From Riptortus pedestris (Eukaryota; Arthropoda; Insecta; Hemiptera; Alydidae): DNA of 64,000 nt. This document shows positions 33,861-47,100 of the stretch, one piece after another; the stretch's first letter is position 1, and every line of letters begins with the position of its first letter. Made by a program: the position numbers and the translations under genes. The DNA is taken from assembly GCA_019009955.1 (NCBI GenBank), contig CM032233.1, forward strand, positions 66,608,501-66,672,500. The letters are read 5' to 3'. Below the pieces are notes generated by a model, which saw only the letters and a program-made list of their open reading frames with translations, ran no database searches and was not told the DNA's origin.

Positions 33861-36151
33861 AAAGTTCAATGTTATGAAATCAGGATTGCTTGCTATGCAA
33901 GCAGCCTTTCTAGGAAAATATACAATTTTTCTTCCAGTGTAATCTCATTTTTATATATTTTTTAGATATATATATATATATTACTGAATAATTTTGTATC
34001 TTTATTTAGTTGGCAATTATTCTGATATTCAGTCACTATCTACTATATAAAATACTGTTATAATTTTCTGAAATTTTTTATAAACAATTTAAAGTCTGAT
34101 TGTATCCTCTTTAAGAGTTTCAGTTGTCTAAAGCTTTTTTGTAAATTAACTCTTAAACACTGAGAAGGGGTCTGGATGGGCCTTGTGTTGCAAAGTGAAG
34201 TTCCTTTTTTGTATTAATGTTGTAATGTGCCACTTTTTCTCATTTCAATATTTGATTTCCTTTTTTTCCTATCAGTGTTAACTACAAATGAAATTGCATG
34301 TATTATTGTGCAATGAACTTCATTCTACAATTTTTTATTTTCCTTTCTTAGTAGTATAATGTTATGAACTACCATATCCTAACCAACCCCTCCTCAATTA
34401 AGAGGTAATACACTTTTACTTCGGTTTTCAAGGATTTAATATAATTATTAACTTAAGTATCCTTAGTTTCTAGATGGCTTGATTGTCACTTTGATCTTCT
34501 GGTAATACAACATATGGTGATTGAGGTAGCTTACTATTTTTTATTTGATTTTCAATAATCAATGGGATACATCTTTCTTGTCAATTCGTACTTAGTATTC
34601 TACATGAAATATTTACTAAAACACTTTTTTTGCTGCATAAATTGTTATGGTTATACTGATTCTAGCTATTCTAAGTGGATCCAATAAAGGATACTCTTGC
34701 TGATCCAAACTTTGCTAGCCAGACCACTCCATAATCTGAATTCCCAAAACATAAAAATTTGATTTAAAGTGTGTATATACAAACATTCAATAAAACCATA
34801 GCTGTATACTTTCTCCTAATACTAATAAATTAATTAAACATCTTTCATCTTTTGATCTACAAAATTCCGATTCTTGCACTAGTGAAGATAGATTACAACT
34901 CCAAGTTATAATTAATCTTGCTGAAGTTTCCTTAACATCGTTTCTTGAGCATCTTGTGACCTTTTGACAAACTGAGGACCTTCCAGAAGACTTATCTAAT
35001 AAAAGGGTTAAAAAGCTATTCCATAAAATTCAGGTTAATACAATTCAAACCAAAATAAGATGCAAACTTTTCTCAGATTTCTTGTTTCTCAACCAGCAGG
35101 TGAAAACACCTTCAATTCACCATCCGGTTTTCCACCTTGTTAAGTGATACTTTAGCAAATCTTAGTCTTCATTCTTTATCTCTGAAAGTCCCTGCCCAAA
35201 TTCTTCCTTCTTTTATTTGGAGACCAAGCAATATAATTTTTTGTCTCATCAATAAAATCACATTAATCTCCACTGTAGACAAATTCAGTTTTTTGCTCGG
35301 TTATTTTAATAAAGGCCTCGCCTATGACTTAATTTCGAACTTAATTTTTTTCTGATGAGAACTATGAATGATTACTCCAGTATCCTTATGCAAATCCTTA
35401 CTTAGAAAAGTATGAAAATACATTAGAGAACAAAACCAAGACTTCTTCCTTCATTGCCCTTCCAAAATCTTTTGGTTCTTCTGCTTCTGCTTATAAATCC
35501 AATTCTACTTTGACTAAATAAAAATAAATCAAAGTCTATTTTGAAGAAATCTAGGACAGTGAGGTCTTTAAATACTGTTGTGTACCTATCTCACCATTTC
35601 AATTCCTACATGTTGTGTTTGTTCTGTTGAAAGCCATACTATTGCTGGTTGGAACCTGGAAACCATCAAAGTTATGGAGGGGGGGGGGGCATTGGAGTAT
35701 CTGACCAGTGTTCAGAAATGAAGGACACTTGAGACGATGAATCAAAAATCTCATGAACCACAACTGAGACCAGTCTAATGCTTGTCAAGAACTGTTCCCG
35801 CTAAAACATTTAGAGGAGTACAGCACTCAGTGGGGGGGGGGAGGGAGGTTAATTTCTAAACTAGATATATTGGGAGCTTGATGAGGTAATTTCACTGAGA
35901 AATGTGATGTAATGAGTTGAGGAGCTTCAAGTGAAACTTTGCTTGCCAGACTTCCAGGAACTTCTTTGTTTTTGAAGTACAACATATTTTGCACAAATTA
36001 TATACTTTGGCTATTAAATACTTCTGTTGGTGGATTAAGCGAGAAACATGGGATAGCTGGGAATAGTATGGTTTTCATCAGAACATGAACTTCTACCTGC
36101 CTGATGTCTGTTTCAGCTAGGAGTCATATAAATAACATAAAATAAACTACA

Positions 36152-36201
<50 letters not shown>

Positions 36202-36480
36202 CATATACATATATCTTCAATACTGCCCTCCCCCTTTCCCCCTCTCTTACTTTCACAATGTTTGTAGAGTTTGAAGGAGATAGTCCTCACACTACTCCCA
36301 CAAGCATCCTGTAAATTCTTATTATTATTAGACTGGAAACTTAGTCTGGGTGCTGTCTGACAAGACTCTACATAAATTAATTTTTTGAAGTACAGGGCTG
36401 TCACCGTGGAACCATGGGTCCATGGCTTGTTACCATATACCAAGTAATAAAAAAATACACATGTACAGATTATTGAAACA
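33861..36480. other. Convergent intergenic region between PGAP2 and DPYD
   Basis: The two genes converge here tail to tail. AT-rich, with poly-G runs at about 35682-35690 and 35831-35840 and a (TA)n tract at 36159-36199. No credible exon. The sequence at 34860-35420 is slightly less AT-rich but has no motif. Confidence 0.45.
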
Positions 36481-36486
36481 TTTATT
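36481..36486 (-). terminator. Probable DPYD polyadenylation signal
   Basis: TTTATT on the + strand is AATAAA on the - strand, about 400 bases past the DPYD stop. Confidence 0.45.
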
Positions 36487-36883
36487 TTATTTACAAATTA
36501 TAAAACAAGGAACATTTATACAATATTAAATAATTCTTACCTCTATATGCCACTAAATGGTGTAACCTACAGTCTGGGCATAAAAGAATTAAACTGCAGT
36601 ATAAACAAATTTAGTAAAAATTAAAGAAATATCACTTAAAATTCACTGGAAAGAAGTCTAAAATAAATTCATTTATACTTAATTATGAGCTTAAAATGGG
36701 TTTGAGTTCAAAAAAGAATTAAAAAGTATAATTATAATAATAAATAAATTACCCGACAGGGTTACATATAAATATTTCTTGGTTACTTGTTGACTCTTAA
36801 AAATTATTACTAAATTTATGAAATAATGTTATTTTAATCATACATATGCTCTTTTATATAAAATAATTTTTCTTTTCAACATT

Positions 36884-36941
36884 CTACGCTTCAAGTTTTA
36901 TTCCTCTGTTGATAATATGAGGCTTTGTACGTTTGACCATC
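36884..36941 (-). CDS. DPYD: DPYD last coding exon
   Basis: Acceptor TTTGCTTTCAG. Completes a split Thr codon, then [18 protein letters not shown] and TAG. The MV-R-T/K-P pattern and a basic tail fit the end of DPYD; the last few residues are not conserved between species. Confidence 0.88.
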
Positions 36942-39900
36942 CTGAAAGCAAATTATTCTTAATAAATAAAACAAGCCTAAACTGAAAAATTATAAATGAT
37001 AGGTAAAGTAACATTGGTTACACAAACTGAATGAGTAACTTTAAAAAAAAAAGAAAATAAATAAATATTAAACAGTTTGTTTCTGTAGATATGAATTTTT
37101 GGACTTGAATTTTTGATGGGTGACAAAATGAACCTCAAACACTAATTCAATATAAAATAAAATAGTAATGCGACAACTTCAGAAGTTTAAGTTAAAGTAG
37201 GTTTCTTGATGGGAAGTTTTGGCCTATATATATTTCTTGGTTGCCAGAATTATATATATATATACCATAATTATATCATTTTTCTATCACATTTTAGCCT
37301 GAATCTACCATGCAAATGGTCATTCATTGGTTCAAGGAGACAGACTACCAGATGGTCAAATTTAAGCTGCCCGACTGTTCCTGTTGACATCAGATTTATT
37401 GCATAGAAACTCTGGCAAGTAAAGAAGGCGAAAACAGCAATTTGAACATTATATATTCGGTAGGATGCCTTCTAGAGATGGGTCACCCTAGTTTGGGGAG
37501 GGATTACATTCTAGGCCAATGCAGATCACCATGTGTTCCAGACAACTCTTCTTTCTATTACTGGTATTTATTTTTAAACCCTGTTCCTTGCCTCCTGGGA
37601 CATGGTAAGTTGATATTTCATGAAAAAAGTAAATAAATAGTTGCACTAAGGGGGGGGGATGCCAAAATATCAAATGCCATAGTTTGTTGGATGCAATGTG
37701 TTTCATAGGCTTTTAGCAGATTTCCCTTAAGGGAAATCAGCTATTGAGGTCGTACTCATGACGCGATTTTCGAAAAATTTCTTCAAATTTCCTTTGATCC
37801 TATCCAAGAGATGACGAAAATGAGGTCCGTTCAAAATTTTATATATATATATATATATATATTTGTCTGTTAATGCTCTAGCGGTCACAATTTTTGTTTG
37901 ATCGTTACCAAACTCGATATTTAAACGTCGATCGAGTTCGTTAATGACTGAAATCGGACCAGTGGGAGGGGGGGGGGTTTAGAGGTGGGATTTTCGAAAA
38001 TTCGAAATATCTCCGTTACCATTTGTCGGATCAAAAAATTGTATAGAACCAATTGTTATATACATTTATTCTCAATCTTGCCTATTAACCGAGATATTTG
38101 CATTTTTCAATTTTCAGCCTTCAGCAAACCCCCTACTTCTACTCACGTTGCATAAACAGTACTCAGTTATGTAATAAAACACATTATTCAAAGCGTAAAT
38201 ACCATAAATTGTTTTCAAGAGACCTTTATTATACGAGATAAATGCAAATATGTTATCGTGACCCCCCCTTCTTAAGTTCTTGGACTACTAAAATTTGATC
38301 GATTGAGATAAAAATTATTCTGATCCATTATAAATTACAGTACTAGATATAGTAAATAGTTTTCAATACAATTAGTATGTTATATTGTGGTATGTCTCTG
38401 TAATTGTTTTTCTTTCCTGTGAGAAGTTGGCACACCTGTTTGTTTACGTTTCAGGTGCTTCCCTCCTGGAGGTTTCTTGTTATCGTTTGTATTTATTCAC
38501 TTGATATTGACAGTGCTATTGTGTTACCAGTATGTAGGTATATCTATTCTTAAACATCACTAGGGAAATCTGCTTAGTTTACGGATCTGACGGACTTTTA
38601 ATCACTTATGGCTGATGTGAGGAGTATGCACCGACTACCAAATTGAATTATTTAATTAAGCCATAAAATTGAACAAGGCTAAAGCATGAGTTGAATTTAT
38701 ATTTGAAACGAGAATAGTTATAAAACTTACTTTACTGTACCTAGTTTTCATAAGGCAACTATCGAAAAAAGCAATAATGGCTCTGTCATTATTTTACAGC
38801 AAATGAGAAGAATACTTGAAATTAGGAGTTAGTCTCCTGAACTTTTATTACTTTCGTGAATATTATTCCTGAATAAAACTTTGTTAATTGATAAAAATTA
38901 ACATTTTTTCAATATAATCTACATCTGAAATATTGAATGTAGAGTTACCTATTTTAATAAATTAAGTTTTTTTGTCTTTCTTTATATTACTAGAGAGAAC
39001 TCATAAATAAAAGTGTTACATTTTAAGAAATGAACTTACGTGATGCAATCAATAATTGGGCAAACTGATAGACAGAGGGTACAACCTGTACACTCATCTG
39101 TTACATGTGGTAAATGTGTCTGAGGATCAAACTTGATTGCCTGGTAGCCGGAATCATTACACACCATGTAGCATTTTCCACAATTTATGCACATATCCTG
39201 AAATTGTTTATTTCATTCATGTCAATTGCCAAATAGTTAATTATAGATATAAATTAAGATTAATTAATTATAGATATAAATTAAGAAGATTGCTTTGAAA
39301 GTTTTGACACACATATAATAAAAAGTGTTATAACATATTTTCACTTCATATTCTTTAATATTTTTAATCATCAATGAATATTAATTTGCCCCAAACAGTG
39401 ATCAGAAGCATTTTATTTTAAAGCAGTAGTTTTCATAAGCTTTCTTCTTGGATTCTGAATTAACTTATTTTAAGTGACTCTCTACAGATATTTCTTACAT
39501 TTCACAGGGTTGGTGAAATTAACTAAATCATTTACTTTTAATTCTAAGACCACAAGTCTTCCTCTACAATGTGAATTGGTGCTTTGAATCTTAAATCATT
39601 TATGTCTTAACTAAACTTTTAACTCCTTAATGCACACCCTCTCCAAATTTTCTTCTCTCTGTGCCATGACACATCTTATCAATTAATTTTTTTTTTGTGA
39701 GACAGTAATGATCTTGCAGACTTTTATATTTACAAAAATTAAAAGCAAGAAAACGTCAAAATTAGTGAAATATCAATAAAATTCCATTTTAACCCTTGAC
39801 CCTCTGGCTGTATGAATTAATTCTATAAACATTGGATCACCTTTTTTTGGGAAGTACAATAGATTCTAAAGGGAATTTTATGACACTTGTGACAAGTTAA

Positions 39901-42900
39901 GATTTTTTTTTTTTAGTACCTTTTCTACTAGTATATATCAATTTGAGTTTTTGTAGTATTTTACATTAATTATATGATGGGACAAAATATGTATGCCACT
40001 CATACAGAAAAGTTGAGTAGGCAGGATCTAGAGAATTTGTATGATCTCAATGTAAAATGCTCAATTGTATACTCAACGATTTCTAAATTATATAATAACT
40101 GATTTAGTCTTTAATACTCACATCATTTACTAGTGCCACGACTTGCTCCTTATTATCTAGTTCTTTGTATGATGATATGTGTTTTAATGATTCTCCGATG
40201 ATATTCTGAAGAAGGACTGGTTCCACTGAACTCACAGTTTTTCTTCTTTCTATTAAATTTGAAACTTCAGATTTCTTTTTAATTTCTGACAACATATTTT
40301 CTTTTTTCTTCAGGTATGTCCCAAAATGTGGAAGGCTCTGGAAATAAATGTTTTAGATGAATGCCCATTTAAATTAGAATTTCCAAGGGTTTGGGGTTGA
40401 GTATGAAAATGACATATTGAAGATCTGTACTGGTAGTGTATTCAACTAGTTTTATTTACAAATTCAGAAGAAATTAGGCATGTATTTACAAATTTCTTCC
40501 CAATGATCAAGAATATATTTCCCATATTTACAAAAATGGTTCTGTAATTTTTTGTTGAAAACTTTTTTCACTTTGAGGTTGAATCTCTTTTAGTACTGTA
40601 ACTAAAAAACTCAAAATAAATTGTTTGATCTAAGCTTTATTTTAGTTGTTGACCTTAATTATATTTTTAATACATAAATTATAATAGAACCATTGTTTGT
40701 GATTTTATAGATTTTGGTAATAAGACTCACAACCCATTGTTGCCATTACAATACTCAAAAAAACACTAGTCAATGATAACAAGCGTGTGAGGCCTCATGA
40801 TCTGATGGACACACCATGATCAAAAATTAAATTATTATAGATACAGAATTTAAAATATCTCAAGTATTGATTTTTATGAATTTATTTATACCGCATAAGT
40901 GACAATTATAATTATATAGGTAATGTGATCAATTATTTTTGTTTTGAAGGCTCTGTAACTAATCTTGCAGACTTCAAAACATTAGTGTCACCACAGTATA
41001 AAGCACAGTCAGTTATAGAAAGTACAATCAAAAGGTTTTATTTGTGGGATAACAATTTTTACAACATATGAGAATTTGTGCAGTTTTACAGTATATCACA
41101 CAAACTACTGTCAAACTTTAATTTTTTGTTCTTTTAGTAAAGTCATCACCAGATATAATTTCTGTTTTCCTAATGATTTCAGTTTCCTTATAATTAGAAG
41201 TAAATGAAGATGTGATGCATCACCCATATGCCAACTAATACTTTTGTTGTCATACCTGTCGGTGGAGACCGTTGTCACTGACTGACAGTCGAGTACAGCT
41301 GGCAAGCTCTTTCGATGCGATGGAACCATCTTCAAGCTCGTCAAAAGTTGTGTGTAAAAAAAAATTTTGACGGGCTTGAAGATGGTGCTATCGCATCGAA
41401 AGCGCTTGCCAGATGTACTTGACCATCAGCCAGTGATGGCAGTCTCCACCGACAGGTAGGTATCATTTATATTGGCGGCTCTAACCCTTTATTTGAATTA
41501 CTTAATACTTTTGTCTAATAATGAACTGATGACCACTGACTAATTTTCTTGTACAAAATTCATGATGAGTCCCTAGTATCATTTGATCTCACTCCGTAAT
41601 CAGTTTACCACATAAAGTATTTTATTGGCTGAGGGTGAGAAGTGCCTATATCTCTATAATTACCACATAAGTATGTCCCCAATGTACTGTTCCCACCTAC
41701 TGTTTTTTTCGTACACTCTGTAAGAAGCTTTCCCTGTTGGTCCAAACTGTGCTCAGTACTCTTAATAAATCATTGTCTCAAGCTTTTGACAGCCGTGTAG
41801 AAGTCATGGCTCTCAGTGCCAGAAAATTTTCCTGTATCTCTTTGACTTTCTTAGCCTCATATTACTATAAAACATTTTTTCAGTGCTTCTCCACTTTTTA
41901 AAGTACGCACTGGGTGCATGGCTCCTTAAAGAAAATTTATAGTTTAGACTTGTCAAATATTGGTTCAGTAATTTTTGATTGAAAAAATATCAACTCATTG
42001 AATGGAAGCCAATTAAAAATCCTAATCAATATTAATCCATTTCTCAGTGCTCATTCAGTATTATGAAAAATGGGGTCTATTTTAATTAACTACAGCACAT
42101 ACAAATAAAGGAGAAAAGAGAGCTTTGATGACTAAATATTTACACAACTAAACCTGAGTGTATCCTGGGCTGTATCCCTACAAAGGTTATTTCAGTATAA
42201 TCTATAAGAAGAAGTTTATTTGAGTTTTAGATCAGGCTTATTCTTTTTACTAAGACAATGAAGAATAGATAATGTGTGCATAATATGCAATTTGGATATC
42301 AGACCTTGTTATTGTAAATATAAATTCATAAAATCACAATGTTGGTTTATTTGATGCAAATAAATTTTTACCTTATAATTTTCATCCTTTAATGGAGTGA
42401 CTGGTTTTCCCTTTTGATGTACCTCTGTAGGAGGAGATTGTCCGATCCAGCCTTGTAAGTGGTCCGCACCTCTTAAATATAGCAAAGCTTTGAGGCCAGT
42501 GATATAATCATCAATTAAAGTAAAATCTTGATTCTGCACTGAACTGCAAAACTAAAAAAAAAAAAAAAAAAAAATAAGGAGAAAAAAGGATTAATAAAAT
42601 ATGAATCACAATAATTACTTATTTGGGGGGGGGGTTGACTGGCTGTGGTAGTAAGCAAAAACGTTTGTGCCATTAAGATCAACCAGGTTCTATCTCAGCT
42701 GAGTATTGCCCTGCCCCCCAGGGAATCTTCTAAATACCTTCTTCACCTCTGGAATTATTATTTATTTTTTAATTACAGTGAAAGTACATTCTTGGTCCAC
42801 AAGTTTCTTGTTGTGATTTCATCATCAATTAATACAAGAGTCAGTTCTTCTCTCAATTTGCCATTAGGCTAAAGAGTAAATGTTTTTATTTATGTATATT

Positions 42901-44043
42901 TTTAATTTTTTTAATTAAAAAATGTACTACTTTGTTGCTAAATTTTTTATTTTCTAGAAGTCTCTAATATAAAAATGTTCATATAATGCTGTCTCATTTT
43001 TCTTCATAAACCAGGAGCATATAGAAATATCCCTGCAAAGAAAATGTCTCATTTGGATCATTTTCATACCGTGATAATATGTATATACTACCCAGTCAAC
43101 CGGTTTTGGTTTGGGAGATTATTTTTCCAAAGTTTGTTCCTAATAAAAGACATAATTTGGACATAATATATATTTTGACTCAGTAATTTTTGCAATGATG
43201 GTTTTGTTTGAAATCATTGATTTATATTAGTCATTTTCATTGATTCATAGCATCTGTCGTTGATTTATGTTATATTACACCAAAGGAAAGGATCAATACA
43301 GAAAGTAGTTAGCCAACTTTTTGGAGGCTTCCTTGATTTATGCCACAGTCTTTATCCTAAGAGCGTTTATAAAAATGGCCTTAGCATGTAAGTTAATGGC
43401 ATATCATATTACTGGGGCATTGAAAAAAAATAAAAGTGACGTATAATCCATGTCCAGTTGTTGAACCAAAGGATGCAAAAGGGATGAGATGGCCAGATTT
43501 TCTCTTAGGTAGGGGTGTCTCCCTTCAGCTGCACACCAAACATTATAAATTACTTTCATTATCTGAGTTTGAAGCCATATTGTTGGTAGGTGTGAAAAAC
43601 TTATCTTATACTACCTCCTTGAAAGGAAAACGCTCCATTAGCACTGTCAACTTTAATATATTTTTTCAATATAATGGTGAATCATTAATTCATTTTATTT
43701 TTAAAAAAGGATTGGCAGCTCAATGAAGTTGTTAGAGATAAAGTAGAGAAGGCATACAATTTGATTCTACTCATAAGGGAACCTCCCATCATCCCGTCAC
43801 TGTTCGAGTTCATTCATTATGTTATTTCCATACTAGGATTTAACACTACACTATTTCCTAGTTGGTCCTAATCTCGCATGGTAGACAGATAGAGTGGCGG
43901 GTTCGATTCCCGCCCTGGACAGTAGAAATTTATTTAGTGACGGACTCATTAAATAAACTCCTTGGGCCCACCCTGGCTAGAAAAGGGTGGTCACCTGTAG
44001 ATAACCCGTCCCGATTAGCCTAGTAGCATAAAATGGACGTAAA

Positions 44044-44123
<80 letters not shown>

Positions 44124-47100
44124 ATTTAGGCTGTGCTACCAGGTGGGAAAATTTTAAGGACTGCCAGAGTTCTTTAGTTCCTTGTTTCAGTTTGTGCAAT
44201 ATAATTCACACTATACTATATACTACTATTCATACTATACTATCAATCACACTTGAATTCAAAAGACATTTTATATGCGAATTAGAGATTTCCTTGCATA
44301 GCAATAGAAATTGAGTTTCACAAGCATGGGACAACACAAATATATACATGATTTACCAAACTTAGGGTGAATCAACAAAACTGACCTTCACTTTTCTTCT
44401 CTTCCCTGTAAACTTACATTTATTTTATCTGGCATATGCACACGGAGTACAAAAGATATTAAAACACTTCTTCTAATTTCAGTCTGAGTGAAGTGTCTGA
44501 TTAGTTACACCTAACATGGATTTTTCTTCTTTCCCTCTCCTCAAATCTTTTGCCTGACAATGATTTGAAATATTTCTAAATACAATAGACATTTCTTCAT
44601 CACCACCGGTCATTTATTTAATTTTTGGTAATTAATTCTGGACTAAAATCTGGATGTTCCTGTCTTTAAGCTACTTTCATCAAATTTTATGTGTACTATT
44701 CTCAAGTAATTTTACCTTCCCTTTAGAAAACGTTTTATTTTAAATACACAAGCATTACTATTATTATTTTATACTTTTTTTTAAAAATAATTAAATATTT
44801 GTTTAATGGCTTGAATGATAATGCAAAAAAAATTAAATAGTTATGCTCAGTTTAGGCTTATATGTGCCATATAAAATTTATCTAATTAATTACATTCAAA
44901 ACTCTTCAGAAAAAAAAAACTTTCAGCATGAGTAAATAGTTGGTATAAAATCAATAATTCACACCTGCAGACCTGATGCCCCAGCAAGAAGGTACTGGAG
45001 TGATACATCAGAGGAATCAATTCCTCCCGAACCCATGATTACTAAGTTGGGAATTGCCTTGGCAATGGCAGAGACTGCTCTAAGGCCTAGAGGTCTTATA
45101 GCATTTCCAGAGAGCCCTCCATATGTTGTAAGTTCTTTTCTCCCAACTTTTGGCCATGGCCTACTATTTGCCCTTAATTCTGACAGGCCAGATACTGTGT
45201 TTATAGCTGTAACACCATCAGCTCCACCTAGGCATTAAGATGAAACCAATTAATTCTTATTTCTTAATATCAGTTTTTTTAATCATAATTATCTTCAGAA
45301 GAATGGATGAACCATTTTCTGCCGATAAGTGGTGGTTGTGTTATGATAAAACAAATATTGTAATTATGCGATGAGTTAAATAGCTGTGGTGCATGGATTT
45401 TGCTTGTGGGTAAGGAACATATGTGTCTAGCAGAAGAAGCCAAGTAGGGAATTAAACCCCTTAAAATGGGAGTCTAATTCAGTAATATGTGTACAATGTG
45501 AAAAATAGTCTCCAGACAACTTGCAATATAGTGACTGAAATAAGTTTTAATAAAATAACACTCAAAAAGAGGATAAAAGAGAACAATTCCTAATAAATAT
45601 GTAGTAAATATTAAATTACCTCTTCTTAGCATCACTTTACTCTGTATGCTTAATTAGGATTAAATAATTGTATATGACAGACAGGGCCTAAATTCTATTT
45701 TGGAATTACATAGATTTGATAGATTAAGACAAGTGAAGTAGATAACATATTTTATTCCTGTACTAAAGGTGCCAGTTTCAAAGCCAAAGAATCCATACTA
45801 AATTCTATTTAACTCTTCAATTACCAGTCTTAGAATTTGGGTTTATCTGTTACATTAGTGCCCTCTGAGTGTCATAAGGAAATTAAATCGCTACTATTGT
45901 AAAATGAAATAGTAGCAAAGCTTTATTGTTTTTGTTATTGTTACAACAGTATTGCAAGGAACGTGCCAAGCTGCCCCCCTGGCCCTCCCACCAAAGTTAC
46001 ATGTGGTTCTTCATTGGCTCTTGAGCAAAATATTTTATTTTTCTTAGACTAATTTTCTCGTTGAATTCTATCAATTCATTTTAGTGGCAAGTGTTTGTTT
46101 TTTAAAAAAGCTTATAGAGATTGTCATAATGATAATGATATTTAAAATGTATTCTAAGACTAAAGAGTTTATTATGGGCAAAAAGTGAAACTTGTGAATT
46201 ACATGGCAAATAAAGACAGCGATTTGAAAATTTAATACAGAATTGCATTCTAAAATTTGTACACAGACCTTCATATGCAGCTTTGGCCAGTGCCACTATA
46301 TCTGTTGTGTTTGGTGTCAGCTTTACGAAAACAGGAATTTTAACGGTAGACTTCACAAATTTTGAGATTTCCTTCACCAGCTTTGGATCCTACATCAAAA
46401 TCAATAATTCAAATATTTATCAATTCACATATTTAATTTTAATGAAAGAGCTTTTTATCTTTTGTGCAATATGGCTCATTGTAAGAATGATTTAAATTCA
46501 TCTAGCCAATCATGAAAAACACACACACATGTACGCACAACAAGCAGACACTCACTCATACTCACAAATATATATGTTCATATACATACTCAAAACATTA
46601 AATCAAACATTTTGCTGTGAGTGTGATCATCTGGGTAGTTGGGCCTAATAGTAGAGGATTCAGGAGTTGTGGAAAATGGATAAGAGAGCAGTGGTGTAGG
46701 AAGGTATAATATGGAATGGGGCTGTACCCCTCCATGATCCTATTTCTCTTTGGGAATATTGGGCTCTGCTTGGCAAGCATCCATCCGTCCCGTGGTCCGG
46801 GCTGATGCAAGGGGACCCATAGTTACTCCGACATAAGCTCTGGTTACTTGTGAGCCAAGATGAAGTTATTGTTCTGTCACTTTGATTGAAGTCATTGCTT
46901 GGAATGGACAACGCTTCCTGGAGAAGGGCACCTTGGCAGGTTAGGACTTTGATCCTGGATCTAATCATGTAAGAGCTTATGCCTCCTGAGATGCCTCAAG
47001 CCAGGGTGACATTGATCCCAAGACTGATAATGTGCTGACTCCAGGTGATTACACATCAATATCCATTTCCTCTGTGGTGGTAAGGCACTTTCTTAAAGTC

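Noticed and set aside
43436..43726. 96-codon open reading frame in a DPYD intron
   Set aside because: No motif, no splice sites at its ends, composition like the surrounding intron.
43897..43914. Functional tRNA gene
   Set aside because: The T-arm is perfect, but no acceptor stem, D-arm or anticodon arm can be drawn at the right distances; a SINE explains the whole element better.
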